From Knufia peltigerae (Eukaryota; Ascomycota; Eurotiomycetes; Chaetothyriales; Trichomeriaceae): a DNA stretch of 64,000 bases. The position numbers were made by a program, and so were the translations under genes. The number at the start of each line of letters is the position of its first letter. The first letter of the stretch is position 1. Under the pieces are notes generated by a model. The model made no database searches, was not told the DNA's origin, and saw only the letters and a program-made list of their open reading frames with translations. Positions 57,101-64,000 of this stretch are shown here, in pieces. The stretch lies in NCBI GenBank assembly GCA_030247855.1, contig JAPDRN010000015.1:359615-423614 (forward strand). The letters run 5' to 3'.

Positions 57101-60100
57101 TCGACCTGTTGGGAAAAACCTGTTTCGTGATAAGCACATGGCGATCCCGTCGCCTCGAACATGAAACACAAGCTGCAGCTCTCGGCGCCCAAGAGGGAAA
57201 AATGATCGATGCGGATGGGCCACAGACGGGAACAGAGCTTTGGTACCTGCATCGTCTCGCCAGTCTAATTGGGTCGAGCATCACCGGCGGACGATCGCGG
57301 TACGGCCTTGGGGCCGCACATACTACATCGCGCAGCAAAAAGGTTGGGTAGGAAGAGATGGGCACTGGTTCCTGCATTAGGGCCCATGGCCCGGAGGCTG
57401 GCGGTGGACCGCCCATTGAGTGCTTCTGCCGGCCTTTCCACTTGGTACAGTCCAACTTTTGGGGGGAGGGAAGAGGGCCAGGATCCTAGCATTGCCACGC
57501 TCTGGCAGACCCAAGACCAAGGGTTCCCTCTGGAATCGAATCAGCAACGGCCTTCTGGAAACGCCCTACTCTCGTTTTGTCCCAAGTGCGACCTGGAATG
57601 GCGGGAACACTAACCAAAGGATCCGCGGCGAAAACGGACGGTGCCTCGAGCTACTGTGGGAGGGAGCTGGGGCCGTCGGGTCGAAGCAGGGGGGACCACC
57701 AGGCACAGACTCGAGGCCTCTCAAGTGGGCCCTCGGGGCGCGGATGGAGGGGGGCATTCTCTGTCGTAGTCTTCTCAAGTGCACTGCGTTATGCTCTGGT
57801 GCGAGTACCGCAGGATTTACTGAACGGAGCATCTTGTGGGCAAAGGTGGGATCTGCTCGCGAGGACCCTGGCACGACCGGCTTCGCCATGGTGTCATCTC
57901 GCCAGTCGACAGTATCCCAAACTACCCTCACACCACCATCTTTTTCGAGTCGAGGACGATGCTGCTTTTTCGACAAGATGCCCCGGTGGGAAGAAACCCT
58001 CCTCGGCGACCGCTACCAATTGAGGACGGTTACAGGAGAAATTAATCAACATTATCCTCGCACGCAATCACCAGCTCGGTGCTCGTATCGGCAGCATCAC
58101 CTCGTTAAAAGCGGGAACCTCTCTCGAACTCATAACCCACACTGATACCACATCACGCAAGCGAACATCCAGGAAATGCCATGATAATTCTGAGCACTAG
58201 CAGCTCATTGGCATGGCTCAGGGAGAAAAAAGGTCCCAAATGTCAATAACGTCACGCAGTGTCTGCTGAGGACATTGCTACCGAGTACTGCCCATAGAAC
58301 ACGAACCAACACCAGGGTGGAACGGTTATGACCAAGGTCTTGCTTGACCAAGGCGATGCCTATCGATACGTGCCCGGGAAGGTCGACCCCACCAGCCTTA
58401 GAGAATTTCCCACGGGTACAGTACGGAGTACTATATTTATGTACGAGTACGAGTGAGCACGACTTCTCGGCCAGGTTTCTCTGTCTCGGATGGGTGAATC
58501 CTTGAGATTCCCACACCTTCACGAGTCCATCCAAGAGACTGGCGGATCGATGACACAAGTGACGCTACCGTAGACAGAAGATGAACATGCAACCTACAAA
58601 CCACGAACCAACAAAAATCAAGTTTAGCGAGTGGTTTATGGTGATCTGGCCATACTTCTGACCCGCTCTTGCAGGTGAGGCCATCGAACAAGCCTACAAG
58701 AAGCCCGGAAGTAGGGGATTTGGACCCTGTTGGCAAAAGATGAAACACACGGTCAGCTTTCCATGCATATCCAGATCACAAGCAACAATTTCATGGCGGC
58801 GAAAATTTCTGCACCGTCGAGAGTCTGGTCTCGCATCACCACTCACGCGTTTGCCCATACGAAGTTAGCTGGAATTCTCGAAGCGAATGATTGTTGATAA
58901 CACGATTGGAGGTAAGAATGTTTCCGTACACAAGTTGCATGTGCATGTGCATTGTTAGGTCTTCCGACATCGTAGCAGCTTCATCGTAGTCTCTTGACTT
59001 GTGAAAAAGGTCCCACAACTCGACTTGACATACAGACAGTAAGAGACGGGATCTCGATGACACAAGAGCAAACATATTTTCTGGGCTTGGTGCCCGAAGT
59101 CGCGTCGCAAGAAGCCTTCAGCGACGCGGTCGTGGAGAGACTTTTTGAGCATTGGCAGCTCCAAGCTCTTTTTGACGCGGACCAGCCTCAACCATGGGCA
59201 ATGACTCGCCACTGGGCCATCGCTACGGAGTAAGCGGTTTCTCGTACCTGCATATGTGAGCACGGCAGTCCCGAGTACTGAAGTAGCTACTGGCAAGTAG
59301 CAGTGGCAGTGGCTCTGAGACACACACGCACGTCTGCACGACCTTTCACACTTCCTTCAAACCTTCAGCCCGCTCCAACACTTTTTTCGTCGCCTGGGGC
59401 CGATGTTTCTTGCCACAGTTTTCCGAAGCCGAGTTCCCATACGAGAGACCACACATCGGCTGCGGGAGGCAGGATTCTCTCAGGTGATGGCATCCCCAAT
59501 GGTGGCCGTCACTGTCAGTCTGCTACGCAATGACATTGCCCTTCATCGATGTGTGCCCTGGCAGGGTCCATCCAGGCACGAATCCTTCGGGGGAGGTTGT
59601 CGCTGATCACTCGTAGGGGTACTCCGTAGGGATTCTCGTTACTGGCGCCCATCCATCTCGACTCCAACCAATATTCGGGCTCTGCGTTTACAAAAGCACC
59701 ACGGTGCCTACATGACGGAAATCAGACCAGCTGACAGACATTTTGGTGCGAGCACTCGTAAAAACATAGGCATGGGTTGGGATATCCCAGGGTGATAATG
59801 CCCAGTGTGCCCGAAACTCCAAGAATAGGTCCGGCGGCGATTCGCTCTGGGGGCACTGGAGGAGCAGCTTATCACCTGCTGCTCTCACACGTCACGGTCC
59901 TGATTGGCGTCGAGGTCCCAGCGCCTCGCCCAGTCATGGAGCGCGCGTGGATGGAGCACAGTTACCACTCGTTCTTGTTCGATACCTCTCTACACGCCAA
60001 ACACACGTCTCGGCTCACTGATTCGAGTAGGGTTGTTCTCTGTCTGTGAACGACATAACCTATCAAACGTCCAAGGTGTAGTTTGCCGTCTTCGATCGGA

Positions 60101-61425
60101 TGGCTGGAGTGGGCGATACACGTCTTTCAGAAAAGTGATGGGATACGAGTCACAACCTCGATACGGAGTACGGTTGGTTGCAAAGGATCCGAACTATTCC
60201 TTACCGTCCATACGGAGCATACTTTTTCTGGCAGACCCTGGTCAACCAACAGACGATAGCAGCGTCTCCAGACCAAGACTTGACACCCTTCTGTACCATA
60301 TCTATATCATTTCAGCCAGTCATCTACTGCACTTGAAGCGCTCTATTGTGATATGTCTGGCCCGGACAGGCCAATGATGGCATCAAGGTCGCCGATCAGG
60401 TCACCTCAATCGTCTGCATGCACATTTTGTACAGGACACAGTGGTGTGGACGGACGTCCGTCATGATGGCCTCGCCCCAGTGCCAGTGAGCAATGGCATG
60501 CTGCGTCATGGGTGGTCACGACGGGCAGGAGGGTGTGGTCGAGCATCGCAGTGCAATTTCCCATGCACATCAGAAGCACTGTGACAGGCCTCTGCAGCGT
60601 CACCCAGCCCGGCACAGCCCAGACAAGTGCCAGGCACACGCTCTGCTGGGCTCGCTGCTCTAAGAGGAGCGGCTGGACAGGGGTGGATCATGCCTAGTGG
60701 GTGACCCGGTGGGTGATAGTCTTTGAGACGGACTGGGGTGGTGGTGAGACCGCGCAGAGCTCCACCATCCTTCAAGGTCACCATTTTGCATGGGTCGCGA
60801 CGACGGTCCCGAACGCAGCGACCGTTCCTGCACAGCGAGCTACCAGGGCCCCATCGAGCGGTGGCCCAGGTCAGTGGTTGACAAGACCCTCAGGGCATCT
60901 AGCGATCTCTCTTTATGGCTCGTCCTTGCACCCAGCTCTTATCCTCTTCCTTTCGTTTCTCATATCGAGACAGTCGCTCTTTTTTCCCCGCGATCTACAC
61001 TTTCTTTGAATTCTGTTATAACTCTCGTTGACCAGGCTCTTCCCGGATCTTGTTTCAATCAACCTGTACAACACTCTCCTGTACCTGTACCATTGAACGA
61101 ACAAGCATCCAGTCCTTCCTTTTCCAAGCCTGTGCCAACATTGTATCATAACATAATCCTTTCTCTCTCTCCCTACCAGACGTCGAAGACAGCATCACTC
61201 TCTTGTATGTGTTTTGACGGATACCAACATATCAATTCTGCAACCTACATGTACAGCTAGACTCCGACTCAATTCCAACGAGCCGCCCTCCTGAGACGAG
61301 AGCCCACCACTCATTGGGCCGACATTCTCATCTGTACCGAGTCTTGTACTACAGCTTACCCGACCCAGTGCCATCGACACCTGGGAAAGACAGTCGAAAG
61401 AACAGAAAAGACACAGTCATTCGAC

Positions 61426-63164
61426 ATGGAAACTCCATACCCAATGGCTGCGCAACAGATTCAATTCTACCAATACCGGCCAGACTCGGACGCACGACAT
61501 AACGCTGTGTTCACGCCCATGCCTGGCGAGCAGCCCGTCTTCAGCCCCATGGCCGGTTACCCTCATCCTCAGTTTGTGCCCGCCCAATACTGGCAAGCAC
61601 CTCACCCTCATTTCACGCATGCCCATATCATGCCCCAGCAGATGATGCACCACCCTCGGCCCTCGCCCCCTCTGACACTGGCCATGCCCATGCCCAAGAT
61701 TATGCTTGAGAGCCATGGCCAGATGGAGCATGGAAGGTATTTGGAGAGCAGGCACTCTTCACCACCTACCCCATGCTTGTCAGCGTGCCCCAGCACGGCG
61801 AGCAGCCCCCCGGCCAGCAGCGTCAACCAGACTCCGGTACACGGACCTGGCTACTTCAACCTGCCGATCGAGGCATCCAAGGAGGAATACCAGTCTCTAC
61901 AGTATCTGGACGAGTGGTCGGAGAACGGACGTAAGTTTATTGAAGCGAGAGTGGCATTAATACCAGGTGAAACCGAAACTGACACGGTTAATTAGAAGTT
62001 CACATTTTCCCGCATCCCGGCGATGCCAAGCTCTTGCCCAGCAACTCCTTCTCCAGCGGCTGCACTTCGCCTTCACTCACCCCTGCCACTCCCCAATCTC
62101 AGGTTTCGCCTGCGGCCGCGTATCCTGTCGCTGAATTTGTCAATCTGCGAGAACTGACATCGACCTCGTCGTTTGAACCTGTCCTGTCGGTCCCCGCCCA
62201 GAGCTTCCCGCCTCTGCCTACTCTGTCGGCCGAAGACGAGGAACCCAAGTTTGCCCTGGCCACCACTTTCCCCGTGACACCTGAGCATGATACGGCCAAC
62301 CCATTCACCATCTCTGAGAACCCTACCTTTGAGTCGTCGTTCTGCACCGAGCTCGACTCTGAAGACGATTTTGGATTTGTGAACTTCACCGAGGCCGAGA
62401 TCGTCTACAACGGCGACAAGCGACAAAAGTTGTCTTTGATTGAAGAGGAGGATTTCTTGAGCGTTCACAGCTTTGGCAGCTTTGACGAGGACGCCCACGC
62501 CGGGCTCCCGTCTCCTCCTGCGTCTTCTTTCTCGGACTCTGGCTCTTGCTGCTCCAGCAAGAAGAAGACTCACCGCAAGATGAAGCGCACTGGCTCTACC
62601 GACAGTGACTTTGCCTTCCAGGAGATGACTGATGCCGATGCTCAAATGAATCAGGGCGAAGGCCAAACTTCGTCCGTCTCTCACCAGCACAGCCCTGCCG
62701 ATGACAATGGCAACAGCGTGAATGCCGATGGCTCTTCACAACACGCTCCAGCCAACCGTCGTGGCCGCAAGCAATCCTTGACCGAGGATCCTTCCAAGAC
62801 ATTTGTCTGCACCCTCTGCTCTCGCCGCTTCCGTCGTCAAGAACATCTCAAGCGTCATTACCGCTCTCTCCATACCCAAGACAAGCCATTCGAGTGCAAC
62901 GAATGTGGCAAGAAGTTCTCTCGTTCAGATAACCTCGCTCAACATGCCCGTACTCACGGCAGCGGAGCGATTGTCATGGGTGTTCTTGAGAATGGAGAGC
63001 TCCAACCTCATCAACCATATGACGAGGAGATGGGACACGTACTATTCGAGGCCGCACAACGGGCCGCCCTTGCGTCTTCTTCCAGCAGCAATGCATCGGA
63101 CTCTTCGTCGTCTGAAGGCAGCAAGCGTGCTCTTAAGAAGAGAAAGCGAGATGAATCCCTGTAA
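61426..63164 (+). CDS. msnA: C2H2 stress-response transcription factor, MsnA/Seb1 (Msn2/4) type
   Basis: There are two exons, 61426-61930 and 61996-63164, with a 65-nt phase-1 intron, giving 557 residues. Msn2/4-type factors bind stress response elements (AGGGG) and activate genes under osmotic, oxidative and other stress. Two adjacent C2H2 fingers lie at about 438-495: FVCTLCSRRFRRQEHLKRHY, then FECNECGKKFSRSDNLAQHA. The linker region RSLHTQDKPFEC and the tail HGSGAIVMGV are hallmarks of the filamentous-fungal Seb1/MsnA group. The N-terminal half is Pro/His/Met-rich, and the middle has acidic and Ser-rich stretches suitable for activation. The basic end KRALKKRKRDESL could be a nuclear localisation signal. 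The very long upstream region suggests complex control. Confidence 0.92.
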
Positions 63165-64000
63165 ATAACCAGCATTGAATTTTGACGAAACTTGCCAAAA
63201 GATCATGACAAACCAAAGAAGACAACCAAAAATCACCAGTTCAAACCACGACGACGAAATGATCCTTATGATGATTCAAACCACCTTCTATTTTCAGGGA
63301 ACAAAGTCTTGTCCTTCGCAAATTTTACACTCAAGGTGCACGAGCGAGACGAACAACACAATTGGAGTCGGACAAAGCAAAGACGGGAATAGCGTTGGGG
63401 AGCTTTTAAAGACTGTGTACGCGTATCAACCCGGCGGGGAGGTCGGCAAAAGTGCATTAGAGAAGGATTTTCCGAAGCTCGGCTTGATTTCGACCACTTT
63501 ATGTATTCTATAGTCCTTTTTATTGTTGGACAGGGCAGGCAGTGTGGTGTGTGTGTGAGATATGGGGATCTTTGAGAGTGAGACTGAGACTGAGAGAGAT
63601 TGAGCACAAATGACTTTTTACTTCCAACCTTTTTTTTTCTTATCGACTTTTTATTTCATGTCAGATTGGGACCTTCATTTCTGGGTATGGTGGAAGGAAG
63701 AGACAGGGACAGAGACTGAGAAAGAGAGCGAATGGTTGGGAGAGCGTTTCTTTCAGTTCATTGTCATCAACACGAGCAGTAGCAGCAACTTTTGACCGGG
63801 GATGTATTATGTTCACACATCGTTGAGAGAGGGTTTTTCAACCTTTCAAACGTTTGTGTCGTGTAAAAACAAACACCCCAATACTTGTACTATTAGAAAG
63901 AGATTGAATGCGAACGAAAAATGAAGTTGCTGATTTATTTTTACTCTTTGTTTCTTTACTGTATCTGTAGGATTTACAATCTGTACTGTGTATTGTGATG
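63165..64000. other. 3' flank of the MsnA-like gene
   Basis: This is 836 bp of A/T-rich sequence with GAGACTGAGACTGAGAGAG-type purine runs near 63575-63600 and 63695-63730. It is probably 3' untranslated sequence and spacer. No gene is seen. Confidence 0.5.

Larger units (their letters stand above)
52832..61425. other. 8.6-kb gene desert upstream of the MsnA-like regulator
   Basis: No recognisable gene was found on either strand. Frames of 150-240 codons near 56919-58145 and 59904-60377 overlap each other in several phases, lack domains and probably reflect locally higher GC. The region holds many TACGGAGTA words (53052, 56346, 58422, 59224, 60162), the inverted form TACTCCGTA at 59620, the 14-bp palindrome at 53383 and a GGT/GGA microsatellite at 54060. 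The last 500 bases are pyrimidine-rich and are probably leader sequence of the regulator gene. Confidence 0.55.

Noticed and set aside
56919..58145. Long overlapping frames up to 241 codons on both strands
   Set aside because: Open frames occur in nearly all phases together, which points to GC composition. No family pattern or splice structure is visible.
1..64000. Transposons with terminal repeats, CRISPR arrays, rRNA genes
   Set aside because: No transposase, reverse transcriptase or integrase motifs, no long terminal or inverted repeats, no regularly spaced repeats and no rRNA-like sequence were seen.

Overview
This is a nuclear window from a filamentous ascomycete (Pezizomycotina). The evidence is many short spliceosomal introns (mostly 44-115 nt, GTRNGT donors, CTRAY-type branch sites, YAG acceptors), fungal-type zinc-cluster regulators, a GIT1-like permease, an MsnA/Seb1-type stress regulator, and mostly uniform intermediate GC. 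The class cannot be fixed from sequence alone; the gene style would fit Eurotiomycetes such as Chaetothyriales, but that is a weak inference. Exon joins were worked out by hand by requiring GT..AG borders, matching phases and family-like protein across each junction.

Layout. 1-7.7 kb: the 5' part of a synaptojanin-like Sac-domain phosphatase gene (minus, runs off the left edge), a ubiquitin-like-domain protein with a long coiled coil and a CaaX end (minus), and EMC2 (minus). 8.7-14.5 kb: a membrane-anchored laccase-like multicopper oxidase and AP-3 delta (both plus). 14.7-22.8 kb: an accessory-looking block with a short-chain dehydrogenase (minus) divergent from a Zn2Cys6 regulator (plus) across a perfect TCCGCGGA palindrome, a small Cys-rich C2H2 protein whose exon junction does not resolve cleanly (minus), and a six-exon GIT1-like permease (plus). 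24.0-25.3 kb: a frameshifted SRR1-like pseudogene. 25.3-28.6 kb: a pyrimidine-rich, gene-poor stretch that may hold a spliced 39-codon gene.

28.6-52.8 kb: mostly housekeeping genes. These are a second Zn2Cys6 protein (minus), eIF4E (minus), a SYM1/Mpv17 protein (minus) divergent from ribosomal protein S2 (plus), a small mitochondrial coiled-coil protein (minus), a large helical mitochondrial-membrane protein (plus), a glutathionyl-hydroquinone reductase-type transferase (plus), a LIM protein (plus), inositol-3-phosphate synthase (plus), a peroxisomal acyl-CoA thioesterase (plus) and a TXNL1-like thioredoxin-fold/PITH protein (plus). 52.8-61.4 kb is an 8.6-kb desert with no recognisable gene, in front of the MsnA/Seb1-type regulator (plus) that closes the window.

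Functional threads: phosphoinositide and inositol metabolism appears three times (Sac phosphatase, GIT1-like permease, INO1), which may be chance. Most other genes are unrelated housekeeping functions. The points most worth a second look are the stop-free, 3n-long first intron that would change the N-terminal lipidation signal of the ubiquitin-like-domain protein, its CaaX end, the spliced 39-residue microprotein candidate, the SRR1-like pseudogene, the redox-dead thioredoxin domain, the PTS1 carried on a separate 12-codon exon, and the dispersed TACGGAGTA/TACTCCGTA motif found mainly outside coding exons.
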